This document shows, piece by piece, positions 24,035 to 31,891 of a stretch of 31,891 bases of DNA. The DNA is taken from assembly GCF_000485595.1 (NCBI RefSeq), contig NW_014577168.1, forward strand, positions 406,011 to 437,901, given 5' to 3'. A program made the translations under genes and the position numbers. The first letter of the stretch is position 1. Each line of letters starts with the position of its first letter. The notes beneath the pieces are model-generated. The model had not been told where the DNA came from. It searched no databases and was given only the letters and a program-made list of their open reading frames with translations. Source of the stretch: Priapulus caudatus (lineage: Eukaryota; Priapulida; Priapulimorpha; Priapulimorphida; Priapulidae).

Positions 24035-27000
24035 CTGTGAGACGGGAAAACAGGATATTATCGGCTGCTGGATGGGAATACGGGATATTACCGGCTGCTG
24101 GACGGGAATACGGGATATTACCGGCTGCTGGACGGGAATAGCAGATATTACCGGCTGCTGGACGGGAATTACAGGATATTTACCGGCTGCGCAACAGAAA
24201 ACAGGATATTACCGGCTGCAGGACGGGAAAACAGGATATTATCCGGCTGCTGGACGGAATAGGAATAATTAGCCGGCTGCTGGACGGGAATACAGGATAT
24301 TACCGGCTGCTGGACGGGAATACAGGATATTACCGGCTGCGGCACAGGGAAAACAGGATATTATCGCTGCTGCGACAAGGAATACGGGATATTACCGCTT
24401 GCGGCAGCGGCGGAAAACAGGATATTATCGGTTGCTGGCTGGGAACACAGGAAGGGATGGGTAAACGGGATATACTACTGGCTGCAGGACGGGAAACAGG
24501 ATATTGCCGGCTGCTGGATGGGAAAACAGGATATTATCAGCTGCGCAGCAGGAAAAGGGATATTATCGGCTGCAGGACGGGAAACAGGTATTTACCGCTG
24601 CTGCTGGGAACACGGGAAGGGATGGGTAAACGAGATTATACTGGCTGCAGGGGGAAAAACAGGAATATTACCGGCTGCTGGCTGGCGAACACGGGAAGGG
24701 ATGGGTAACGGATATTACTGGCTGGCAGGGCGGGAAAACAGGATATTATCGCTGCTGTGTCAGGCATATGGGATATTACCGGCGTGCGGCACAGGGAAAA
24801 CAGGTACATTATCTGCTGCTGGACGGGTAAACAGGATATTGGCCGGCTTGCAGGACGGGAACACGGGATATTACCGCTTTGCTGACGGAATACAGGATAT
24901 TACCGGCTGCTTGGACGGGAATACAGGATTATACCGCTGCGGCACAGGGAAAACAGGATATTATCGTGCTGCTGGTAGCAGGAATGACGGATATTACCCT
25001 GCGCTGCGCACAGGGAAAACATGGATATTATCGGTTGCTGGCTATGGGAACACAGGAAGGGATGGCGTAAACGGCGATATGTACTGCTTGCAGGAACGAG
25101 AAATCAGGATATTATTCAGCTGCGGCATCAGGAAAACGGATGAATTCTCGGCTGCGGACGGGAAACAAGGATATTATCGGCTGGCAGGACGGGAAAACAG
25201 ATATTACCCGGCTGCTGACGGGAAAACAGAGATATACCGGCTGCGGCACGGAAACAGGGGAATATTATTCAAACTGCGGCAAGGGAAAACAGGAGATATT
25301 ATCGGCGCTGCTTGGGAACACACGGAAGGAGGATGGTAAACGGGAATATTACTGGGCTGCCGCACAGGCAAACGATATTATCGCTGCTGGCTGGGAAACA
25401 CCTGGATATTAATCAGCTGCGGCGGCGGGACAAATGGGATAATTATCAGCTGCGGAAGAACACCGGGAAAACGGGATATTGTCGGCTGTGGCACGGGAAA
25501 ACGGGATATTGTCGGCTGTGGCGGGGGGAAACGGGATATTGTCGGCTGTGCGGGGGAAACGGGATATTATCAGACTGCGGTCACGACAAACGGGATATTC
25601 GTCAGCTGTGGCATGTGGAAAACTGGGATATATGTCCGCTGGTGGCAACGGGAAACAGGATATTGTCGCTGTGGCACGAGGAAAAACGGGATATTTCGGG
25701 CTCAGTGGCATCGGAAAACGGCGAATTGTCGGCTGTGCACGGGAAAACGGATATTGGTCCGCTGTGGCATAGAAAACAGATATTGTCCGGCTTGTGGCGG
25801 GGGAAACCGGGATATTGTCGCTTGTGCACGGGAAACGGGCGATAATTTAGTCGCTGGTGGCGGGGGAAACGGGATATTGCTGGCTGCGGCACGGGAACAC
25901 AGGATATTACCGGCTGCTGGCTGGGAACACAGGATATTACCGGCTGCGGCACGGGAACACAGGATATTACCGGCTGCTGGCTGGGAACACGGGTGCCAGG
26001 ATACTATGAGAGGTGCCGGGTATTGAATCACAGGACATTCACACTCACACGTGCGACAGCTGCTGCCACACTACATTCCCTACAAGTTTTCATGTGAGTT
26101 TTGACATGTGCCGTAGTTAGGCATAGTAATGAATGCAATGATGCGATAATATAATAGCGGCAGCTTCGATGTTTGCATTTATTTTTGTGCCATAGCACAG
26201 GAAACCTGTGCCACAGTACAGTAAACTTGAGCCACAGCACTGAGCCTTTATCACAAACAGCTCTAGCAAACCTGGGCTACGTTCATGTGTACGTACGTTG
26301 TATTGATCAGCATCAGTAACAATGCAGCGCACGCATTATTTTCCCCCTTTTTAACCCCAGCTTCGACAGTTGCAAATCTTTCGCCAATTTGGAACCGCTC
26401 TGGCAGCCGAAACCGTCTGGACCATCGAGCATCCTTAACCCCAACAGTCTCTAACCGCGCGCAGCCGCGAGTGAATGAAATTTTGTGATAAAGACTCGAC
26501 AGTGAATAACACTGAAATCGTTTTTAAGAAGCACTGGCCTAAACCGTCCTGATCAGCGAGGATCCGTAACCGCGCGCAGCAACTCACCATGACCGCGCTG
26601 CCGGCGATGAAAGCAGTCAGGTTCGTCCACAGCCGGTTGATGTCCTTCACGACGGCGGCTAGCTCGGACGAACCGATGCTGCACGACTGCAGCGACAGCA
26701 TGACGCGGCACGCCACGCGGTAGATTTCCACCACACCTGCACAGGTAGACAGCACACGTGATCATCACTCGTCAGGGGCGGATCTAGCTTTTAGGAGACG
26801 GGGGGGAGGGGTTGATATTTGAGTAAAGGCGTGCCGAAGTGGTGCCTAGGGTGGTCTGGGGGCATGCCCCCTCCCACCTGGAAAATTCAGGCAGCTGTGT
26901 AGTTACAGGGGAAATCCCCATTTACTATCAGCCTGCAGACTGACTTTTTCATTTTTGGCCCCATTTTACTAGAGAGTGGCTGAACGGGGGGGAGGGGGGC

Positions 27001-27729
27001 AACCCCCCCAACCCCCTCTAGATCCGCCACTACACGCCACTCTTTATTTTCTATTGCTGTTGAATTATAGTTAGTGCTAAAGTTTGGCTTATAGAATGTC
27101 GATCAAGCAGCAACACAGCAGGTGTTCGTTGCACTTGCTCTGTGCTGGGACTTGCTAGCGGCGCGTGGTATGCGCAGGGACGTTTTGTACCAGCCTCAAC
27201 CTCGCTGGCTGTAACGCCATGTTTTTCGAATGAATAAAGTTGTATTAAACATATTCTCTTTATCAGTTATTGTTCTTCGGACAAGACACAACAGCTCGCG
27301 TTCGTTCCCCCCGCAGCGAGGAAGTTTGGCGTACACTGCACAACTCGTAAGGGGCAATGCGAAACTGAGGTCGATCTGGCTAATTTTTGCAAATACGATA
27401 CGTGGTATCATGGGCCGATACGAAACTAAAGCCAAACTTATTCATATGCGTGCATTAGCACGGTTAATTCCGCTAACAACACACGTGGTATCGTTGGGCG
27501 ATCAGTAATTGAAGTTGATATTTACAACGACAGGTTCCACGCACACACACACAGCTGAAATGAGATCAACATATGTGACAGCATAACTCAAATCTAAAAA
27601 AAGAAATAATGTAAAAGGTCGTCATGAAAAATTATATCGCAGTGAAAAATATTCCTTCCTTGATAAAAAAACATTTTAAACCAGACCCTATACATACTCG
27701 AAACATTACAGAATAGAGAGACAAGCACA

Positions 27730-27781
<52 letters not shown>

Positions 27782-30700
27782 CACACACTGTAGACAAGCA
27801 TCGATGCAGTGTCAGTAGGTATAGAAGGTGAGACAGCTGTGTGGAATAATCACAGTTAGGCCAAAACAAAATATAAGTGTGGTTACCCTTACATGCCGAA
27901 AAAAATAGGGTAGGTAGGTAGGGAAAACATTTTATTTTCTTGAAATATTTTATTCACGAACCATGTGCGTTGTGCCTTTTGAAGCTGGAACTGTCCAATT
28001 AATTTTTTTTTTTTTTTGACTAAAGAAAATTGACAATAAAATGTTTAGGGTCGCTGGGAATAAATAGGGTCGGTCGGGAAACCGTAACCACACCCATATT
28101 TTGTTTTGGCCTTAGGCTTAGCGCTGCGCACACAACAAACGACTTGCCAGCTGCCATCCGCACTTACTGTCGAGATACGCGCTGCCTTGCTCCGAACGAA
28201 TCAGCTCACTACAGATCGACGAACTACTGATGTTGTTGAAGATCTTGTTGCTATCCTTCAGCATCGATCTGCAGCTGCTCAGGCATCTATTCCACTCGTA
28301 GCCATGCTTGTCGCTGTCCTGCATCGAGAAATAGAGAATTACACCCGAGTACAACGCACCTGTGATCAGTACACCTATCCGCACAGACAGATGCAGATTA
28401 ATGACACAGACTGTCTAGACATGAGTATAGACTTGAGTTGACATGGTATAAATATTTATTTAATAACCTAACCTTTGTAAAATATTCTTATTCTTTTCTT
28501 TCGTATTAATTTTTCTGCATAATTATTTAATTCTTTTATATTTTATTATTAATTTTTTTATAATACACATGTTTTTACTTGACGGAAGTAGAGTATAGCA
28601 AACTGAAATCAAACGTATCGCACAAGTTAATTCAGTTCTTGAGTTTATGATCGCCCCGCAACACCGGGCTAGAAGTTACCTGTGGGCGAGTGTCACCCTC
28701 GAGTGCGTGTAGCTCGCTGTATTTGTCTACAAGGTCTGGCCCCATCTGGCTGGTCAACAACAGCGTGCTCGGGTTGACAGGTCGAGGAGCTTGGCAGGAT
28801 TCCAAGGCATCAACCGGAGCGGAGTCCTTCTCCGGAAGAGAGGTTCCATCGTTCTCTCCACTGTCCTCTCCCTCCACAGAAAGTGACTAAAATGGACGTA
28901 CATTAGCTCAGAATGATGTTACAAGCATTAAAAATACGCTCGACGCTGATGTCAAGACATCGCATTACAAAATAAATGGTCCAAACATCTAAAATCCTGC
29001 CTAAGGACATTTGCGTGATGTCCTTAACTATCTTCATAATTACATTACTATTACTGCATACATAGTGATATATTACACTGTTACATGTCACAGACATACC
29101 GAACCAGCAGTATGCATGCTAATAATGCATGCTTAAGCTCTCCGCCAGTTTTAATTAAGTAAAGCTTAATGGTAATGATTAAGGCTTTAACAGTAATGAT
29201 TAATGCTTTAACAGTAATGATTAATGCTTTAACGGTAATGATCAATGCTTTAACGGTAATGATTAATGCTTTAACAGTAATGATCAATGCTTTAACAGTA
29301 ATGATTAATGCTTTAACGGATGGTATACTTAGGGCCGGGGGGCCGAATCAATAACTTCCAAGGAAAAACTTGAAAAATTTTAACTTTTGTTTTTGGGCGA
29401 TAATGACGAGTTTTTTGTGGATTTACCCCAGTTTTTATTGGCTTTTTAATAACTTCTCACTATATCCCCGCTTCCAAAGATCTAAAAACATGGGTTTTGG
29501 GTAAAATAATATTATTAAGAAAACATTATGAAATAATAAAAAAATAAATTAATAAAGCAATTAAAAATTAATTTATGGCAGAAAAAAAAAATTATTCAAC
29601 CGAAAAAGAAAAGAAGAACAATAAATAGAAAAAATATTTTTACCAAAAGGCTTAGGTTTATAATATAATTTAAATTATTCTTTTCTAATACCAATGAAAT
29701 CCCAACTCCAAGTTCTATACCCCCATGTCCTAAGACCCCAGTCTCTGCATTTTTATTAGGGTTTTCCCCCATTAAATCTGCCCCAATTCTGTTCTGTATT
29801 GGCCGGGATAAGGGGTAACTTGATCACAGGGGTTTGGGCCGGGGTTGGTTTGTATAAAACTTTCGGGTGTTGGGTAATTTCCTCCTAATTTTGTTTTTCT
29901 CATGTAGTCTATTTAGTTTGTTACCTATTACCTCATAATTTTTGCCAGGTGAAGAAAAAAGGGAGGGAAAGATGGAGGATTTAATGGCTTTAACGGTAAT
30001 GATTAATGCTTTAACGGTAATGATTAATGCTTTAACGGTAATGATTAATGCTTTAACGGTAATGATTAATGCTTTAACGGTAATGATTAATGCCCTAATG
30101 CGTTAATGGTAATGATTAATGCTTAGTGGTAAATGGTAAATAATCAAAACTTAATGCTTAATTTGATGCTTAAATTAAGGCTTTAATTAAACCTTTAAGC
30201 TTTCATTATCACCTTGATGCTCTTCAAGTCCAGGCTGGCCTCTGACAGCTTTCCGAGGCTCACCCTCTCCGAGTCGGACGAGCTCGTCTTATCCGCGCCG
30301 GGAAGCTCGAGGCTGGACACCGATTGGTCGTCGCGCGCCACCGCGTCCGTCAGCGGCGGCGGCCGGCAGCTGTACAGCGCGCCAAACTCCGGCAGCGCCA
30401 CCTGGCGGCGGCCGTAACCAACGTTGGGCGGCAGCGGCACGTCGGTGACGTCGTCGCCGGGCGAGAAGCCGCCGCCGCCGCTGTCCGAGCCGGCCGCGAA
30501 CTCCGACGGGAACCCGTCGATCGAGCCGCCGCGAGGGGGAGCCACCGGCGGGGGCGCGTCGGGGCTGTCGTCGCTGTCCGTGGCGCCTCCTGGCGACGGT
30601 TTTGCGCCGGAGAATGTCGGCGAGCTGTCGCGCAGCTTCATGAACAGTGCGTACTTGTCATTGAACCCCGGCTTGCCGTCATCGGCCGCCGCCGCCGCGT

Positions 30701-31000
30701 TCAGCGTCTGCAGCTCCGTCGTCGACGACGACGGCGACGCGTACTGCGCCGCGATTTCCGCCGCTGCCGACTGCGGGGGCGCTGCCGGCGCCGACCGGTA
30801 GTCGGCGAAGTCGCCGAAGTCGTCCTGGAGGACGTCGTCGGTCGCGTGCACGGTGGCGGCGCCCCCTGGTGGCGACGCCAGGTTTGAGCTGAGGAAGTAG
30901 GTGAAGTCGTTGACGGTGTCAGCGACGGGCGGACTGCGCGGAAGGATGCCATGCTGCGAGGCCATGTGCGCGCTGAAGCCGATCTCGCTGCTGATCATAG
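23798..31000 (-). CDS. SYNRG: Synergin gamma (SYNRG), C-terminal part, 5 exons
   Basis: Join complement(30213-31000, 28680-28886, 28168-28318, 26588-26736, 23798-24034): 1532 nt, 509 residues plus stop after a split first codon. All junctions are GT-AG with matching phases. SYNRG is a peripheral trans-Golgi/endosome protein that binds the gamma-adaptin ear of the AP-1 clathrin adaptor. Visible signatures are the acidic-phenylalanine motif DDFGDFADY, the DKYALFMKL and DKYSELHAL repeats, SVSSLELP, and the conserved C-terminal domain (YEWNRCL, ISSSSICSELI, VVEIYRV, LWTNLTAF, CGVCLLSVD, YGGRQYHATCANFW). The N-terminus, including the EH domain, lies beyond the right edge. Coding DNA is strikingly GC-rich against AT-rich introns. 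Confidence 0.92.
24040..26005. repeat. 30-bp minisatellite, roughly 60 units
   Basis: Consensus on plus: GGATATTACCGGCTGCTGG then ACGGGAAYACA. Spacing is exactly 30 bp at both ends (24061-24180 and 25880-26000), but the middle has many one-base indels that look like sequencing or consolidation error. Because 30 is divisible by 3 and the unit lacks stops in several frames, long repetitive translations appear on both strands; none is supported as a gene. Each minus-strand unit contains a splice-acceptor look-alike. Confidence 0.93.
26186..26248. repeat. 21-bp tandem triplicate
   Basis: Three diverged units built on TGTGCCACAG-CACAG-AAAC (TGTGCCATAGCACAGGAAAC, CTGTGCCACAGTACAGTAAA and TTGAGCCACAGCACTGAG). 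It lies in the SYNRG last intron. Confidence 0.6.
26588..26736 (-). CDS. SYNRG: SYNRG exon (VVEIYRV block)
   Basis: Acceptor TACCTGTGCAG, donor GTGAGT. Completes a split Ser codon, then VVEIYRVACRVMLSLQSCSI, then ELAAVVKDINRLWTNLTAFI and AGSAVM. It matches the family block 'GVVEVYRV...LLKDID..W.NL..F'. Confidence 0.95.
26773..27032. mobile_element. hAT-like MITE, CAGGGGCGGATCTAG ends
   Basis: The left end CAGGGGCGGATCTAG is mirrored by CTAGATCCGCCACTA on the right (inverted repeat of about 15 bp, two mismatches). The interior has the poly-G/poly-C blocks (GGGGGGGAGGGG and CCCCCCCAACCCCC) common in this type of element in animal genomes. No transposase and no exact 8-bp target duplication. 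It lies in the intron between two SYNRG exons. Confidence 0.7.
27722..27788. repeat. (GCAC)n/(AC)n microsatellite
   Basis: About ten GCAC units followed by AC dinucleotides, inside a SYNRG intron. Confidence 0.93.
27859..28111. mobile_element. PIF/Harbinger-like MITE with TTA target duplication
   Basis: The inverted repeats begin GGCCAAAACAAAATAT and run on through GTGTGGTTAC on both sides (about 28 bp). The element is flanked by TTA at 27856-27858 and TTA at 28112-28114. A 3-bp TWA duplication with GG-ended repeats is the usual PIF/Harbinger signature. The 253-bp interior includes GTAGGTAGGTAGG and a long T run and cannot encode a transposase. The right end lies only about 56 bp from the downstream exon boundary of SYNRG. 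Confidence 0.75.
28168..28318 (-). CDS. SYNRG: SYNRG exon (ISSSSICSE block)
   Basis: Acceptor TTCTCGATGCAG, donor GTAAGT, phase 0 in and phase 1 out. Encodes DSDKHGYEWNRCLSSCRSML, KDSNKIFNNISSSSICSELI and RSEQGSAYLD plus one base. It closely follows the vertebrate block 'YEWQRCL...ISSSSVCTEVIQS.QG.EYL'. Confidence 0.96.
28680..28886 (-). CDS. SYNRG: SYNRG exon (DKYSELHAL block)
   Basis: Acceptor CCATTTTAG, donor GTAACT, phase 0 on both sides, 69 codons. Encodes SLSVEGEDSGENDGTSLPEK, a variable Pro/Ser-rich stretch, then MGPDLVDKYSELHALEGDTR and PQ. DKY..L preceding the conserved C-terminal domain matches the family layout. Slightly less certain than its neighbours because the first half is poorly conserved. 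Confidence 0.88.
29170..29319. repeat. 21-bp minisatellite GCTTTAACRGTAATGATTAAT, block A (about 7 units)
   Basis: Regular 21-bp units with C/T and A/G variants. It lies in the SYNRG intron 28887-30212. The 7-residue translated repeats are artefacts. Confidence 0.93.
29320..29981. other. Homopolymer-rich segment splitting the 21-bp minisatellite
   Basis: About 660 bp rich in short homopolymers (runs of A, T, C and G). It has no gene, and its texture is unlike either flank. The same 21-bp repeat ends on its left and restarts on its right, so it is either an insertion into the array or poorly resolved assembly filler. Confidence 0.55.
29982..30128. repeat. 21-bp minisatellite, block B (about 6 units plus degenerate end)
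   Basis: Same unit and orientation as block A, ending in degraded TTAATGGTAATGATTAATGC copies about 85 bp before the SYNRG exon donor at 30212. Confidence 0.93.
30213..31000 (-). CDS. SYNRG: SYNRG large exon (acidic-Phe and DKYALF motifs)
   Basis: Acceptor GCCTTGCAG|CTATG at 31001, donor ATCAAG|GTGATA at 30212. The exon is 788 nt, phase 1 in and phase 0 out. It encodes about 262 residues, with a split first codon completed by CT. Notable stretches are MISSEIGFSAHMASQHGILP at the start, DDVLQDDFGDFADY (an AP-1 gamma-ear-binding type motif), FNDKYALFMKLRDSS, Pro/Gly/Asp-rich low-complexity sequence, SVSSLELPGADK and a final SEASLDLKSIK. The ATG at 30998 is an internal codon if the acceptor is used, because the family has a long N-terminal part before this point. 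Very high GC. Confidence 0.88.
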
Positions 31001-31100
31001 CTGCAAGGCGATGTCACATAATGTCGTTAGTCGCGACCGACGGCAGAATTCAGGCAATGCAGCGCTAATTAACTAAGGTTAATTAACTAATTAATCTAGT

Positions 31101-31216
31101 TAACTAACGTTTTAACAAAGGCGTTCGTTTTTGTCTAGCTAACTAACGTTTTAACAAAAGCGTTCGTTTTTGTCCCAACTACCTAACGTTTAACAAAGGC
31201 GTTCGTTTTTCGTCTT
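31101..31216. repeat. 39/40-bp tandem repeat, 3 copies
   Basis: Units begin at 31101, 31140 and 31180, each built on TAACTAACGTTTTAACAAAG then GCGTTCGTTTTTGTC. The third is slightly diverged. Confidence 0.9.
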
Positions 31217-31537
31217 CGTCGTTGTGGGGTGCGCGTGCTGTTGTGCTTAAATGCTCCGAGGATTTCGGAAAAAGCAATAATGCACTACTGTATCGATTTC
31301 TTGAAAGTCCCCGTGGCGAAAGTTTGCCGTAGTAAAATTTATGAGAGAATCACAGAAGAAACAAGCATACACAACAAGCAACACGACAAAGCGATAACCT
31401 GTGTCATACTGGGGAATACCAACAGATGAACGTGACATAACGTACACACTATCAATGTGACGGCACGTACTAGCATGTACAACCAGTAGACTGCGGTTAA
31501 ACCGCAACTCAGCTGCTTTGCTGTGAGCGATGAAGGC

Positions 31538-31606
31538 CGACTTCAACCTAAAACACTTGACGACTTCAACCTAAAACACTTGCCGACTTCAACCTAAAGC
31601 CAGTGC
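31538..31606. repeat. 23-bp tandem repeat, 3 copies
   Basis: Units at 31538, 31561 and 31584, CGACTTCAACCTAAAACACT plus TGA/TGC. The last copy differs at several positions. Confidence 0.9.
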
Positions 31607-31891
31607 TCAATTTTAAGGTTTTTTTTGGGTGGTCCGCAGGACAACCAAGAGAGTAGCATATGGTTGTCCCTCAAGAATTTTGGTTGTCCGGATATTATGT
31701 AAACATGTGCTGCATGCGCTCTGCTCACGTGATGCTCAGTGCTGTAAAGCAAAAGGCCTAATCATGTACATTTTGTACGTATTGCAGTGACAGCAGACAT
31801 GGCCATTCGCATTTCACTCATTATATTGTAAACATGTGATGTTATACTTTGTATCAAGGAAGGCAGACAATACGTCTAGACATGTACGGTT

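Larger units (their letters stand above)
24035..26587 (-). other. SYNRG last intron, largely minisatellite
   Basis: Donor ATG|GTGAGT at 26587, acceptor TCACAG at 24035. About three quarters of the intron is the 30-bp array. The remainder (about 26006-26587) is unique sequence with a small 21-bp triplicate at 26186-26248. Confidence 0.85.
31001..31891. other. SYNRG intron upstream of the large exon; no further exon seen
   Basis: Non-coding except for repeats. Tandem units are listed separately. The remaining open frames have no synergin-like sequence. Confidence 0.55.

Noticed and set aside
23553-24272. Long plus-strand open frame over the SYNRG terminal exon
   Set aside because: It is the antisense shadow of the SYNRG exon joined to two minisatellites.
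24040-26026. Large secreted or repetitive proteins (DITGCWTG-type repeats on plus)
   Set aside because: A 30-bp minisatellite without stops in several frames. The frames shift repeatedly and no start, splice or family signal supports a gene.
29170-30128. CRISPR-like array
   Set aside because: The 21-bp units are contiguous without unique spacers, in a eukaryotic intron.
30324-30887. Arg-rich plus-strand open frame
   Set aside because: Antisense of the GC-rich SYNRG exon. The minus-strand reading carries the family motifs and correct splice sites.

Overview
This is eukaryotic, metazoan genomic DNA: spliced genes with GT-AG introns of 0.1 to several kb, AT-rich non-coding DNA, many microsatellites and minisatellites, small terminal-inverted-repeat elements and one decayed non-LTR retrotransposon. 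Three conserved animal genes can be read exon by exon. Gene content and repeats suggest an invertebrate, probably marine, but the sequence does not settle the species.

Layout. (1) 1-6.0 kb is a clean segment. It carries coding exon 1 of a VPS13A/C-like gene (minus strand, 4197-4296), head to head with exons 1 and 2 of IGBP1/alpha4 (plus strand, from 4683). (2) 6.3-8.6 kb holds VPS13 exons 3 and 2 (minus strand), separated by an intron with a long CTG/CAG repeat tract. (3) About 9.64-17.61 kb is an indel-ridden second version of 1-5.2 kb, with broken copies of VPS13 exon 1 and IGBP1 exon 1. It ends at a run of exactly 25 Ns. (4) 17.6-20.6 kb has a large TATC microsatellite, then IGBP1 exons 3-8; the eight exons join into a complete 343-residue reading frame. 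(5) 20.6-23.6 kb is the IGBP1 3' end and the tail-to-tail interval. (6) 23.8-31.0 kb is the C-terminal part of synergin gamma (SYNRG) on the minus strand: five exons, 509 residues plus a split codon. Its last exon lies between two different minisatellites. The gene continues to the right of the window.

The main structural conclusion is that the exon order is impossible as written. VPS13 exon 1 should lie to the right of exons 2 and 3, but the clean exon 1 is to their left; only the noisy copy is in the right place. The simplest reading is that the clean segment (1 to about 6 kb) belongs where the noisy 9.6-17.6 kb block now sits, and that the block is uncorrected long-read gap fill. The real order would then be VPS13 (minus) / shared promoter / IGBP1 (plus) / SYNRG (minus). 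The apparent 12-kb IGBP1 intron 2 hosting VPS13 exons is then an artefact.

No new defence system or operon is present. The most interesting candidate biology is in SYNRG. The last intron is largely a 30-bp minisatellite in which each unit carries a look-alike of the real 3' splice site, and the exon-proximal units stay open in the exon's reading frame. The three genes encode cellular housekeeping proteins (a lipid-transfer bridge, a PP2A regulator and a clathrin-adaptor partner), and I see no evidence that they act together beyond the shared VPS13/IGBP1 promoter.
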